Positions 1 through 9,194 of a DNA stretch of 64,000 nucleotides are shown here, one piece after another; position 1 is the first letter of the stretch, and the number at the start of each line of letters is the position of its first letter. Made by a program: the position numbers and the translations under genes. Origin of the DNA: Phycisphaerae bacterium (GTDB taxonomy: Bacteria; Chloroflexota; Anaerolineae; 4572-78; J111). Location of the stretch: positions 59,956 to 123,955 of the forward strand of contig JANQQF010000165.1 in the NCBI GenBank assembly GCA_028285035.1, read 5' to 3'. A model generated the notes under the pieces. The model saw only the letters and a program-made list of their open reading frames with translations. It did no database searches and had not been told where the DNA came from.

Positions 1-900
1 CACATCTTCAATTAAATAACTCTGTAGGGGGGAGCCGGGTTCATTAGCGTTATTCCACTGGCTCCAGATTTTGTTGTTCAGCGGGTAGGGCGCGTTCGAG
101 CGTATAGCTACGGTGACGGTCACGGGTGGGGTGAATTGCCGGGCGGGTAGTCGGTTGAGATCGAAGTACACCTCATTGTCCGTATTTTGAATCGTGAACG
201 AAATTCCCTCAGATGAAATCAGGCGGGTGCCTTCGGGCAAAGTAAAATGAATTCGGGTATTGACTATATCATCGAAGGCTTTGTTTTGTGGGTAAAGGGT
301 ATAGGTAATCATATCCGTGCCCACAAGTGCTTCCACATCAATATTTAGATTGGGAATTGCTAGGGGTGTCCACTCTGGTGGTTTTGGGTTGAGATTATAA
401 ATGACCGGGTCGGCAAAATAAGCCCCACCATGTACGCCTTTCCAGCCCACCCAAGGCTGTGTTGTGAATGTATTCTGTGTGGCTGAGAGTGGTTCAACAA
501 CAAAAAACGCCCTCTCGATGAAATCAGCCTTTCCCAGATATAGGGATTTGAAAATAATATTTTCTCCATCAAATCCAACCGTCATTTGGGGAGGGACTTC
601 TGCCCGAATAAAGCGTGTCCCCTCTGGTAATGGCACTCTAATCTCGAGATCAAACACCTCTTCATTGACCCGATTAAAAATATCAACATCATAAATAATT
701 TGGCCATCTTTTTGCGTTGGAGTCACATCTAAAAAGAATGGAGGCCAAATAGGACAGTGGTTAGCCAAGGTTTCCGTTGGGGCGGCAAAAAATGTGAGAA
801 AAGGAGCCATCATTATCGTAATTAACCCTGCTGCTAGGAGCTTGGTGAAAATTAGGTGAGCTAATTTATTCTTTTGACGGAGGGATAAACACCTGATCAT
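1..900 (-). CDS. Secreted/membrane-anchored protein with DUF11-like repeats (partial, C-terminus off window)
   Basis: The minus-strand frame is open from an ATG at 900 to the window edge, giving 300 visible residues and no stop. Residues about 18-40 form a hydrophobic segment after a basic N-terminus, so it is exported. Two beta-rich modules follow (about 55-135 and 180-275). Both contain a 'LPEGTR' strand typical of DUF11/CARDB-like extracellular adhesin-type repeats. The ATG lies 6 bases after the stop of the upstream deacetylase gene, with an AGGA inside that gene's end, so translation is probably coupled. It is the last visible gene of the polysaccharide locus. A role in surface or matrix structure is an inference; I recognise no enzyme motif. 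Confidence 0.8.
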   Translation of the reverse strand, partial: MIRCLSLRQKNKLAHLIFTKLLAAGLITIMMAPFLTFFAAPTETLANHCPIWPPFFLDVTPTQKDGQIIYDVDIFNRVNEEVFDLEIRVPLPEGTRFIRAEVPPQMTVGFDGENIIFKSLYLGKADFIERAFFVVEPLSATQNTFTTQPWVGWKGVHGGAYFADPVIYNLNPKPPEWTPLAIPNLNIDVEALVGTDMITYTLYPQNKAFDDIVNTRIHFTLPEGTRLISSEGISFTIQNTDNEVYFDLNRLPARQFTPPVTVTVAIRSNAPYPLNNKIWSQWNNANEPGSPLQSYLIEDV

Positions 901-906
901 TATAAA

Positions 907-1680
907 TTAGTTGTCCTGGCTGACAGCTCGTTTTATTTTACGTAACATTTTGCCAACAAAACTTTGGTCTCGGAACTTGACAAAGCGAAGGTGTGATGGG
1001 GTTAATTTACGTTGAAACTGTCTCATCGTGTCATAACCAAAGCACTCCATCCGCCACATATTGTAAGGTCCAGCTGGCATATATGTTTCTCCACACGCAC
1101 CAAGATATCCCTCTTCAGCTACAACATCCATCACATCTTGATTAAAGCGTGAGTAGGGATAGCAGAAGAAATCGATGGGTCGGTCTAACATCTCACTTAA
1201 CATTTGACGAGAGCGTTTGATTTCATGTTGTGCCTGAGTTAAGGGTAAATCGGTAAGTGAGGCGTGGGTTAAGGTATGGCTACCAAATTCAATACCCGCC
1301 TCTTGCATTTCCAGTACATTTTTCAGGGGCATCAATGGAGCCGCGCGCTCGTTGCTTTGCCCCGCCCAATCTGTCATATGACCGATACGTTCGGCGACCA
1401 AAAAAATGGTGGCAGTGAAGTCATATTTCTGGAGAATAGGCCAGGCATTGTCATAATTGTCTTGATAACCATCATCGAAGGTGATGGTAAACGAGCGAGG
1501 GGGCGCGGCTTGATTCAGGTGTAAACACGTGAATGCCTCTTTGAGCGAGAGGCAGTGAAACCCCTCATCAGCCAGATAACGCATTTGCATCTCAAATTGT
1601 TCTGGTGAAACGGTTAGTCCATCAGGGTCTTGAACGGGAGTTACGTTGTCGATTCGATGATAAAGTAGAATAGGGATCAT
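907..1680 (-). CDS. Polysaccharide deacetylase (NodB/CE4 family)
   Basis: This 257-residue protein has the NodB homology domain across nearly its whole length. It shows 'TFDDG' at 67-71 (Asp69 or Asp70 as base/metal ligand), the metal-binding 'SHTLTH' with His135 and His139, and 'CYPYSRFN' at 173-180, the family's RxxxY/FxYP-like motif. CE4 enzymes remove N-acetyl groups from amino sugars in polysaccharides. No clear signal peptide is visible, although the N-terminus is hydrophobic. It lies between the GHL10-type lipoprotein gene and the secreted repeat protein in the polysaccharide operon, and it is the second NodB protein of the locus. Modification of the exported polymer is the likely job; the exact substrate cannot be read from the sequence. 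Confidence 0.9.
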   Translation of the reverse strand: MIPILLYHRIDNVTPVQDPDGLTVSPEQFEMQMRYLADEGFHCLSLKEAFTCLHLNQAAPPRSFTITFDDGYQDNYDNAWPILQKYDFTATIFLVAERIGHMTDWAGQSNERAAPLMPLKNVLEMQEAGIEFGSHTLTHASLTDLPLTQAQHEIKRSRQMLSEMLDRPIDFFCYPYSRFNQDVMDVVAEEGYLGACGETYMPAGPYNMWRMECFGYDTMRQFQRKLTPSHLRFVKFRDQSFVGKMLRKIKRAVSQDN

Positions 1681-1740
1681 AGGTTACTCGTGCAAAATAA
1701 TAGTTATCTAAGGTACAGACGCTTTCATCTTGAAAACGTT

Positions 1741-2865
1741 CTATTGGGCCAACTGTTTTAAGGTATCATTGCTTAAAAGGCCCAGATCAAAAAGAACCAT
1801 TCGCTGATAATTGTGGTGATTTAACAACTGTATCTCACGCATAATTGTGTCAGCTTGTTTTGGTACGCCAGTATCATAAGGAATATCGAAATCAAAGACA
1901 GCTACAGAGATGCCTGGGACAATTTGTTGATAATCCTTAGGGGGTAAGGTGTTTTCCCAACTCTCGATGGTATTATTGAGCCAGGTATATTCCTCTTCTC
2001 CTTCACCGGCATAGGCCATTGGGACAACAAAATCAACCGAGTCCTCGGCCAACCATAATGGCCAATCCTGTAAAACGTCACTCGCTACATCTTGATTATA
2101 AAAGACTGCGGCTGAAAATTGAACCTTAGGGGCTTCATTTTCCAACCGTTGATGAATCCGAGCCATCATCTGGTTCAAAGTGTCTCGCCGCGCCACATTT
2201 TTTGGTAGATTGGGCCACCAGCCCCATTCGGGATAGCGAATGTAATCAAAGTGAATACCAGCTACAGGGTAGGATGTAGCGATCTCAACTGCCACATCTT
2301 CGATGAAGTCCCGGACCTTAGGCTGGGCATAATCTAGCCAGACGCTGGGCTGCCCCTCGTCATCCAGAAGTGCCCAGGTTGGGTTGTCTTTTAAGATTTG
2401 GGCCTGTTTTTTATCTTCATTATCCATCAGCCCAACTACAACCCAAGCGTGAACGTCAATATTTCGTTTATCTGCCTCAGTTAAAACATAGGCGAGTGGA
2501 TCAAAATCGTCTGAAACTGAGTCGCCTGGTAGAAGAAGCTCACTCCGATAAAAAGCCTTGCCATAGGTGGTTGTGTTGATAAAAATCGTGTTGAATCCGA
2601 TTTCCTCAACGAGAGCTAACGTTCGATCAATTTCAGCCGCCGAACTTAAGGCCGAGGCCTGAACCCAAACGCCCCGTAAATCCTTTGCCGGTAGTTGTAG
2701 CTCAATAGCTACCGATTGTGGCTCATCTCTTTGGCCATCTATTTCACTTGTCATAAAAGAGACTTGATTTTGACAGCCGATAATAATGGTCAAGATCAGT
2801 ATACTGAATAAGTAGAGATACAGGTTGTTAAATTTCAGGTTTGCCATCAGCAGATGCTGGATCAA
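1741..2865 (-). CDS. GHL10/DUF4015-type glycoside hydrolase-like lipoprotein
   Basis: This 374-residue protein has an N-terminal hydrophobic segment ending in a lipobox ('TIIIGC', Cys31), so it should be a membrane-anchored lipoprotein. The body resembles the glycosyl-hydrolase-like 10 / DUF4015 TIM barrel. It begins 'RGVWVQASAL', continues with 'FNTIFINTTTYGKAFY', and has the family signature 'GIHFDYIRYP' around residue 200. Related proteins act on or bind surface polysaccharide and peptidoglycan fragments. An internal ATG at residue 7 is an equally possible start. It sits between the Alg13-like gene and a NodB deacetylase, and a deacetylase next to a GHL hydrolase recalls the two halves of PgaB. 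The catalytic residues cannot be assigned with confidence. Confidence 0.85.
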   Translation of the reverse strand: MIQHLLMANLKFNNLYLYLFSILILTIIIGCQNQVSFMTSEIDGQRDEPQSVAIELQLPAKDLRGVWVQASALSSAAEIDRTLALVEEIGFNTIFINTTTYGKAFYRSELLLPGDSVSDDFDPLAYVLTEADKRNIDVHAWVVVGLMDNEDKKQAQILKDNPTWALLDDEGQPSVWLDYAQPKVRDFIEDVAVEIATSYPVAGIHFDYIRYPEWGWWPNLPKNVARRDTLNQMMARIHQRLENEAPKVQFSAAVFYNQDVASDVLQDWPLWLAEDSVDFVVPMAYAGEGEEEYTWLNNTIESWENTLPPKDYQQIVPGISVAVFDFDIPYDTGVPKQADTIMREIQLLNHHNYQRMVLFDLGLLSNDTLKQLAQ

Positions 2866-2870
2866 CGACT

Positions 2871-3317
2871 TTACAAGCTATCAATGTAAGCTGTGATATG
2901 ATGGTGGATTTCACAGGTTGGTGGCGTGTAAACATTGTGTTCAGCTTTGGCTTGCTCAATTGCCTCCATCAGCTTGTCCTCATCTCGACACCAAACCAAG
3001 TATTTTTCTTCGGCAAATACGGTTAAGAGCTGCTGCTGGTGCTCATCCGGCTGATTCTTGTCATCTACCGATACAAGCGGAATACCACGCTCCATCACCT
3101 CAGTTAAAATCCCCAAGCCTCCGTGAGAGATAACAATCGAGGCTCGCTCATAATATGGATCTAACGACGGCACATAGCGGAAAAACTCACAGTTTTTTGG
3201 CTCGTATTCACTACGGCCAATTTGCATGACAACTTCTTCCCCTAAAGTTGGGATCAAGTCATCAACGGCTTTGATCAGGGAGGAAAATTCTGTCGTTCCA
3301 ATCGCAACAAAAATCAT
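2871..3317 (-). CDS. Alg13-like glycosyltransferase subunit (GT28 C-terminal domain)
   Basis: This 148-residue protein begins 'MIFVAIGTTEFSSL' and carries the glycosyltransferase-28 C-terminal fold, with 'VISHGGLGILTEVMERGIP' as the UDP-sugar binding loop. In split systems (Alg13/Alg14, EpsF/EpsE) this half carries the donor site. The start at 3317 overlaps the previous stop as ATGA and has a GGGAGG ribosome site 5 bases upstream, so a longer frame reaching 3371 is not the real start. Its partner is encoded immediately upstream. Together they probably add the second sugar to a lipid-linked intermediate of the exopolysaccharide repeat unit. Confidence 0.85.
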   Translation of the reverse strand: MIFVAIGTTEFSSLIKAVDDLIPTLGEEVVMQIGRSEYEPKNCEFFRYVPSLDPYYERASIVISHGGLGILTEVMERGIPLVSVDDKNQPDEHQQQLLTVFAEEKYLVWCRDEDKLMEAIEQAKAEHNVYTPPTCEIHHHITAYIDSL

Positions 3318-3811
3318 AACAACCTCCCGGCATAAATGGCCTTGGGGTAATCTTTGAGAACAGGCTCCCATTGGACAAAGAACAGATTAGCAATACGATA
3401 CATCAACTTGCCAGTGGAGGAGAGGCTGTAAACCCGTGATCCAGTCTCAACGTGGATTACTTTCATCCCGAGCAATCGCCCCCAAACCGCAGCGGGGACA
3501 GCAATGCTAGGGCCTGTACTAAGGATAACTTTGGGGCGTACTTTCATTAAAATGCGTAACTCTGCAAAGATGGGGCCAATGGCGCGGGTAATAAAATCAA
3601 TCATTCGGCGCTCATCCTTTTCAGTTGGGGTATCGACCCGATAGACTGGGCCGGGGAACTGAATTTTGTTTTCTGAGATATGATCGTCCGAAACCATCAA
3701 GTAGCTATATTCGTACTTTGGCCCGATCAACTCTACCAACTTAATCATTTCTGCGGTGTGCCCACCATCGCCGAGAATGACTAACACCTTAACATTTTCT
3801 TTTTTGCTCAT
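3314..3811 (-). CDS. Alg14-like glycosyltransferase subunit
   Basis: This 165-residue protein has the Alg14/EpsE-type N-terminal half of a split GT1/GT28 enzyme. It shows an opening 'VLVILGDGGHTAEM' glycine-rich loop, 'VILSTGPSIAVPAAVWGRLL' as the membrane-associating segment, and 'VIHVETGSRV'. In Alg14 homologues this subunit binds the membrane and acceptor and recruits the Alg13-like donor subunit. Its stop overlaps the partner's start by four bases, so the two are translationally coupled. It lies in the middle of the polysaccharide operon. Confidence 0.85.
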   Translation of the reverse strand: MSKKENVKVLVILGDGGHTAEMIKLVELIGPKYEYSYLMVSDDHISENKIQFPGPVYRVDTPTEKDERRMIDFITRAIGPIFAELRILMKVRPKVILSTGPSIAVPAAVWGRLLGMKVIHVETGSRVYSLSSTGKLMYRIANLFFVQWEPVLKDYPKAIYAGRLL

Positions 3812-3966
3812 GTTCTGTTCCTAATGGTGTCCCTCAACTCACAAACACCGTAAGACTTAATGGGGACTGGTTGTCGTTATGAAATTTATTTTCAGAAATG
3901 TGTGTTCTTAACATATCACAAAAGTGCCTGATTAAGCAATAGGATTTTAAGGATGGGCAACATATC

Positions 3967-4935
3967 CTATGTGCTTTGTGGCACTTGTTTACCCTGCTTT
4001 GACCCAGTCATCTCACGGTAAATTTCGATGATCCGTTTAGCTGCTCGTTCTGAGCGGAAATAGTCAATTTTTTCTCGACCGTTTGTCCGTTGCCCCCAGT
4101 TCAACACTTTTTTCAACTGCTCGGCCACATGCTCTGAATTAGGTTCACATAAATAACACCCCTCAACTCCGTCGATTACATTGGCCACATCTCCCACGTC
4201 TGTTGAAACAACGGGTAAATTACACGCCATGGCCTCTTTAATCACCATCGGTGACCCCTCGTGGGTTGAGGTGAGGGCCAGGACATCACAGGCGTTCATG
4301 TAGTAGGGAATGATGCTGTGGGGTTGACCAGAAACGAGCACAAGCTCAACATCAGGGTCACTCTCTTGCATCAGCTTGACCGCCCCTTCGACCAAATGAT
4401 AGCGTTTTTCAGGACGCCAATGCTCACCTGCCCAAAGCACAAGCTTTTTGTCCAAAGGTAAGCCTAACTCTTTGCGAGCTTCTTCCTGTGGAATAGGGCG
4501 CATGACTCTAAAGTTGATGCCACAGGGAATGATTGCAATCTTGTTATCTTCGAGAACACGTTTCTGCTCTTCGTTCACTACGATCACTCGATCAAACCAA
4601 GGGTGGGCCCTCTTGATGAGTTTGGCTACCCAAGTGCCGTCAACGACCTCGATGCCGTGATGTGTGACTAAGACTGGATACTTCCACTGCATTCGACCAA
4701 TGAGGCCAGCAAAAATGTAGTGACAGTGGAGCAAATCGTACTTTTCCTTGTAAATTTGTCGCCATAGTCGAAAAATACCCCAAAGATAATTGATTTTACT
4801 TTTCCGACCATTGACAAATAAAACATCAATATCGACCCCGGCTTCGCGCAAATCTAATTCCTGATTTTTTACGAAGGTTCCAAAGGATGGTTCATCTGGC
4901 GTAGGATACAAATTGGCAACAAGTAGAACTTTCAC
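3967..4935 (-). CDS. Glycosyltransferase family 4
   Basis: This 322-residue GT-B fold enzyme begins with the acceptor half ('VLLVANLYPTPDEPSFGTFV'). Its C-terminal half carries the GT4 nucleotide-sugar motif 'EGSPMVIKEAMACNLPVV', an E-x7-E pattern, followed by 'STDVGDV'. The start is GTG at 4935, with an AGGAGG 7 bases upstream. It is about 50 residues shorter than typical GT4 enzymes but appears intact. As part of the polysaccharide operon it probably adds one sugar to the lipid-linked repeat unit at the cytoplasmic face. Donor and acceptor are unknown. Confidence 0.88.
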   Translation of the reverse strand: MKVLLVANLYPTPDEPSFGTFVKNQELDLREAGVDIDVLFVNGRKSKINYLWGIFRLWRQIYKEKYDLLHCHYIFAGLIGRMQWKYPVLVTHHGIEVVDGTWVAKLIKRAHPWFDRVIVVNEEQKRVLEDNKIAIIPCGINFRVMRPIPQEEARKELGLPLDKKLVLWAGEHWRPEKRYHLVEGAVKLMQESDPDVELVLVSGQPHSIIPYYMNACDVLALTSTHEGSPMVIKEAMACNLPVVSTDVGDVANVIDGVEGCYLCEPNSEHVAEQLKKVLNWGQRTNGREKIDYFRSERAAKRIIEIYREMTGSKQGKQVPQST

Positions 4936-5039
4936 GGAGACCCTCCTGTTTATTGCAAGTCTGTTTATTTTTAAGATACTAACTATTTATGATTTTAGAT
5001 TGTCGGTTGACGACAAAAATAGATATGAAAATTGAAAAT

Positions 5040-8000
5040 TTATGATCGTGATCGCCAAAGAACTAAAATTAAGGTCAGGACCGTTGCTCCGGCACTCATC
5101 ATCAGAAGAAGGTTCAACCACCCCGGCTCAGTTCTAACCTCTTCAAGTGCTGCAAGTTCTCTGGCCGATGGCGTCGGTAACAAAACCATTGTTGGAGTTG
5201 CTGCAGGTGTTTCTAAGGCTGTTGCATTAGCTTGAGTAACTTCAGCTGGTGTTGCGGTTGCTTCCCCCTCACTGGCTGGGGCCACGTCAGGCGTGGGTGT
5301 TGCTGTCACCACAATTGTTTCTGGTGTTACCTCAGGAGCAACCTTGACCAACTCATCCCGAACCTCATAAGCGGTCTTTTCTAAGGTATTTAATGCGGTA
5401 ACATTTTTATCCTGAATAAAGCCAAGATTTCCAAACAACTCAAAGATTAAGTTGTTGTTTGTCAGGCCATTGACCACCCAATCCATCCCTTGTTCTGTGC
5501 TGCCTGTGGCAACAAGGAGCAATCTTTGCCGGTTTATGGGCGAGAAAATCTGTTGGACAATCCCAACATTTAGATCTGCTGGTAAGCGATAGACAACATC
5601 ATTTACCACCTGTTCGACTTGATTAGTGCCAGGGACAAATCTTTGGGGTAAATCACGATTTACACTGGTTATCAGTGAATTCCGGGTAGGCTCACCCATT
5701 GCGATGAGATTGTAGTCAGCCCAAGCCTCTATATTCTCGTTACCCAGAGCAACTTTGGGCCAAAAGCCTTGCCCATTACTGATGGTCCCGAGATAGCGAG
5801 ATAAATTGATCAGGCGTTGAATGTCACTAACTGTAGGCGCATCTGGGATGATGATACCCAAATTATCTAGCTCCTTTTGACCCGCGAAAGGTAAAGGGTA
5901 GTTCCCCAGTTCAATGGGTAAATTGATCGGAGAAAGTGTGCCTGCGTAATTTAAATGGATAAATGAGTCGTTGTAAATCGTAAACCAGTAGCGGCCATCA
6001 TCGACCGTGGCGCAGGGATCAAGGATATCACTAACCAAACTGACTTCAAGGAAATTGTCCTCGTCCTGTAAGGCCAATGGGGGCAATGGGAAGCTGATCC
6101 AACCTACGTTATCCGCCCGCACGATGTTCGGAGGCGGGGTGCTAGTTGGTGTAGCCAAGGTTGGGGTCGGGGTTGGAGTGATCGTCTGATTTGGAGCAGG
6201 TGTTGCCGGTGTAATTACCGGGGTACTTGTAGGTGGCACAGGTAACGGTGTAATGACCTGTTGCGTTGTTGTAGAGTCAACGCTACCGATAGGGAGTCCA
6301 TTCAAGAAAATCGTTGCTACCCCATTGATTGAATTCAGCGTGGTACTGTAGCCAAAATGGAGGGCGAAGTAGTTGTCCTCGGTTGGGCGCAGCCCCTTCG
6401 GCGCTGTGAACAAAAAGCTAGCACTGCCAGATTGGGCATTTTGAATGACCTCGGTTTTGTAGTTTCGAGACGCTAAGGTGATATCACGCACAGGTGGCAC
6501 CGTCAGGGTCTCGGTTACGGGACGAATATCCTGTACGATGGCGTTGCTCCCAGCGCGTGCTCCCGGGAATGGATTGCGTGTGCTCAAGGCTCGGGCCGAT
6601 TTAAGTAATCCCTCTGGGGTAAGACCGGTGACGATAATGCCAATACTGGTACTCCCATTGGGTAAGAATAGCTCTTGAACCACACCATCTGTCTCTGCTA
6701 CGGCTAAACCCTCTCTGGCAAAGAAGTAAGGGGTGTCTAATGCTGGCACTTCAATAGGCGGTGTCGTTTCTAAGCCAATCTTGCTGCTCAAAGTTTTCAC
6801 GTTGACGATATTACTACCATCAAATAATGTTGCGGTGTGATCAATGGTTGTTTTGCTGATGTTTGTACCGGTCAAGACTAGCGTGCCAACCACAGTTTGT
6901 GTTTCATTGGGCGCGAGTGAATTCAAGCTCCAACGAATTAGGCCTGTGGTATCGCGTTGACAATTTTCACAGCCAGTTAAATTCAACTCATCTGGGAATT
7001 TACTGATGAGTTGCAAATTACGTGGTGAACTGGATGTATTTTTGATGGATAGACTGTAGGTGTAAGGCTGGTTGACTGCGATTTCAGTTGGTGAAACACC
7101 CCAAACTTCGTGCTGTCGTTCCAGAATGGGGACAGGTAAATTAAGCTGTCTCAGTAATGGTTGCTCATCCGGTGTACCAATGATGGCAAAATGTTCATTC
7201 GTTGTGCTTTGAATAGTCGCTAAATCGAGACCTGTTGTTGCCGTAATGGGCAATTTATTATCACTGATGGATCCCAGATAGGCTGACATCATTGCTGCCG
7301 ATTGCGCGTGGATACTTGCTACTGTCTCTGGCAAAGCAATTTTGAGGGCAGGGCTATTGACCGTATTTTGGAGATAAATCGGTTTGGGATACAGGCTCAA
7401 ATCAAGCGGTATATTTGTCGGAGTATAATTGATGTGGACCAACGAGGTATCATTAACCGTAAGTGTATTCAGGCGCGCTTCTTGACAGCTAAGGCTGGTG
7501 GTAAAAACTAATTCTAAGCTATTTAGTTGCTTGTTTTCAAAAGTTCTGAGTAACTTTGTTGGAATCGGGATTTGTACCTGATTTGTGGCTTGGCCTTGGA
7601 AAAAGGCAACAGTTTGCAGTAACTCGCCATTCAACACAATTTCAAGCTGGGCTGGGGCAAAGCTGGCTGTGGCCAGAACATAATCTAAATCGAGACGAAC
7701 AAAGCTTCCGTCTGCTGGAGTAACATCGGGTGGCAGACCAAAGTTATAAGCCTCTTGCTCAAAGACTCGGCTGAAAGTCTTACGTTTGGCTCCCATTTGT
7801 TTGAAGGTGATATCTAACGACTCGCCTGACCCTGCTGGGACAATCTGGGCGGTCGTTTCCTGAGCAGGCTGACTAGCTGGTACTGGTGTCGGTGTCACTT
7901 GTTGAAGCGGCACAGTTTGAATTTGCGGTGCTGTTTCCTGCGCCTGTGAGTCAATGGCAAACGGAAACAAAGCCCAGCTCACTAAAATAATGAGTATGGT

Positions 8001-8051
8001 TATAGAAAATATTTTTGAGTGAAGATTTTCATTAAATCTGGAATGTGTCAT
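5040..8051 (-). CDS. Large membrane-anchored protein with two BcsB-like modules
   Basis: This 1003-residue protein has a signal segment (about 17-36), then a BcsB-like module (about 75-290) with jelly-roll strands and 'PLDLSLYPKPIY' resembling the carbohydrate-binding region of cellulose synthase subunit B. A DUF11-like stretch follows (about 320-425). A second BcsB-like module spans about 530-900 and is interrupted by a Thr/Pro linker near 610-650. Then come a long Thr/Pro/Ala linker (about 915-965) and one C-terminal transmembrane helix ending in Arg-Ser-Arg-Ser. BcsB guides nascent cellulose across the periplasm and contacts BcsA by its C-terminal helix. No BcsA is encoded here, so this protein may guide a Wzy-made polymer. 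BcsB-like homology is inferred from motifs and layout and is moderately certain. Confidence 0.75.
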   Translation of the reverse strand: MTHSRFNENLHSKIFSITILIILVSWALFPFAIDSQAQETAPQIQTVPLQQVTPTPVPASQPAQETTAQIVPAGSGESLDITFKQMGAKRKTFSRVFEQEAYNFGLPPDVTPADGSFVRLDLDYVLATASFAPAQLEIVLNGELLQTVAFFQGQATNQVQIPIPTKLLRTFENKQLNSLELVFTTSLSCQEARLNTLTVNDTSLVHINYTPTNIPLDLSLYPKPIYLQNTVNSPALKIALPETVASIHAQSAAMMSAYLGSISDNKLPITATTGLDLATIQSTTNEHFAIIGTPDEQPLLRQLNLPVPILERQHEVWGVSPTEIAVNQPYTYSLSIKNTSSSPRNLQLISKFPDELNLTGCENCQRDTTGLIRWSLNSLAPNETQTVVGTLVLTGTNISKTTIDHTATLFDGSNIVNVKTLSSKIGLETTPPIEVPALDTPYFFAREGLAVAETDGVVQELFLPNGSTSIGIIVTGLTPEGLLKSARALSTRNPFPGARAGSNAIVQDIRPVTETLTVPPVRDITLASRNYKTEVIQNAQSGSASFLFTAPKGLRPTEDNYFALHFGYSTTLNSINGVATIFLNGLPIGSVDSTTTQQVITPLPVPPTSTPVITPATPAPNQTITPTPTPTLATPTSTPPPNIVRADNVGWISFPLPPLALQDEDNFLEVSLVSDILDPCATVDDGRYWFTIYNDSFIHLNYAGTLSPINLPIELGNYPLPFAGQKELDNLGIIIPDAPTVSDIQRLINLSRYLGTISNGQGFWPKVALGNENIEAWADYNLIAMGEPTRNSLITSVNRDLPQRFVPGTNQVEQVVNDVVYRLPADLNVGIVQQIFSPINRQRLLLVATGSTEQGMDWVVNGLTNNNLIFELFGNLGFIQDKNVTALNTLEKTAYEVRDELVKVAPEVTPETIVVTATPTPDVAPASEGEATATPAEVTQANATALETPAATPTMVLLPTPSARELAALEEVRTEPGWLNLLLMMSAGATVLTLILVLWRSRS

Positions 8052-8097
8052 CAGTATTATCTCTTATGTCACAATATACCTGAAATTGAGCCTACGG

Positions 8098-9162
8098 TCA
8101 GTCAGGTATATTCAGTTTCGTTTCTTCCGAATCTTGAGCCTCTGGTGCTTCTGATGGCGTAGTCTCTAACTCAAAACCTGGGCTAAATTTACGCCATAGC
8201 CCCTGCATCTTGGCCGCTAAGCTTTTATAGGTGAAGCCATCACTGGCAGAGATTCGTTTCAAGGTGTAGGGCTGGTCACCCGGAACACAGGTGCCTTCCA
8301 GAAGCGTAACCGCCCCCAAGTAGCCTGCTTCTTGAACATAGCTGATAATCTCAGGATTGATGTCTTGTAGCCCTCCGTTAGGATAAGCAAAAAACTCAAT
8401 AGGATCATCCAAATTTTGCTGCAAGATTTCGCGGGACTCGATAATTTCCTGACGAGCTTGTTCTCCGGAGATGCGAGTTAGGATGGGGTGTGAGCAGGTA
8501 TGACCGCCAATATCAACAACCCCACTTGATTGCATCTCTGCCGCTTGCTCCCAATTAATCACTTTGGCCGAGGCTGGGGCCAAATCAACATTGAAGCCAA
8601 TTTTATCTGCTAGATTGGCAATCATGTTCAATTTTTCGGCCTCAGGAAATTGTTTGAGATCGACCTGAATGGTTTCTTTGAGATCAAATCGATCATCTTC
8701 AGGAACCTGATACGTGTTTCCGGCAACTTCTATCGTTGTCTCGGTAACCTGATCAACAATCGCATCAACCCAGTCGAACCAAAATAATTTGCCCGTTCCA
8801 ACAAAGTCGGTGGCTGCGAATGTAGTTGCTGGCGTATTATACTTTTGCAGCAAGGGAAACACCTCTGTGTAAAAGGATAAATGGCTGTCATCAAAGGTAA
8901 GGACCAGTGGATTAGGGGCCATTGCTTGCTCACCCATCAACATCCGGTAAGCACTGCGCAATGAGACAACCGTGTAATTCTCTACAAAATATTTTAGGTG
9001 AGCCTCAAATGCCTGACGATCCATCTGGTGATAGCCTAGAATCCAAATTTGATCGCTATCGGCATTACGGCGTTGATATAAGCCAGTTACACCAGTGTGG
9101 TAGAGGGTAGCACCGTATAAATTTCTTATGAGACCTTTATGCTTATCTTTCATAACCTTCAT
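8098..9162 (-). CDS. Polysaccharide deacetylase (NodB/CE4 family), second copy in locus
   Basis: This 354-residue protein carries 'LTFDDS' (Asp91/Asp92) and the zinc motif 'GGHTCSHP' (His221, His225), followed by 'FFAYPNGG'. About 100 residues separate the first two motifs, more than in the 907-1680 copy, because of an insertion containing 'GKLFWFDWVDAI'. That insertion is typical of the longer NodB relatives found in polysaccharide clusters. No clear signal peptide is visible. The C-terminal tail is acidic and Pro/Glu-rich. Its position between GT2 and the BcsB-like gene points to deacetylation of the locus polymer or its precursor. Confidence 0.88.
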   Translation of the reverse strand: MKVMKDKHKGLIRNLYGATLYHTGVTGLYQRRNADSDQIWILGYHQMDRQAFEAHLKYFVENYTVVSLRSAYRMLMGEQAMAPNPLVLTFDDSHLSFYTEVFPLLQKYNTPATTFAATDFVGTGKLFWFDWVDAIVDQVTETTIEVAGNTYQVPEDDRFDLKETIQVDLKQFPEAEKLNMIANLADKIGFNVDLAPASAKVINWEQAAEMQSSGVVDIGGHTCSHPILTRISGEQARQEIIESREILQQNLDDPIEFFAYPNGGLQDINPEIISYVQEAGYLGAVTLLEGTCVPGDQPYTLKRISASDGFTYKSLAAKMQGLWRKFSPGFELETTPSEAPEAQDSEETKLNIPD

Positions 9163-9194
9163 CCATTTGTTCTGTTTGTAAAATATAGTTATCC

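Noticed and set aside
3318..3371. Longer start for the Alg13-like gene
   Set aside because: It would overlap Alg14 by 58 bases; the ATGA overlap with a GGGAGG site is a better start.
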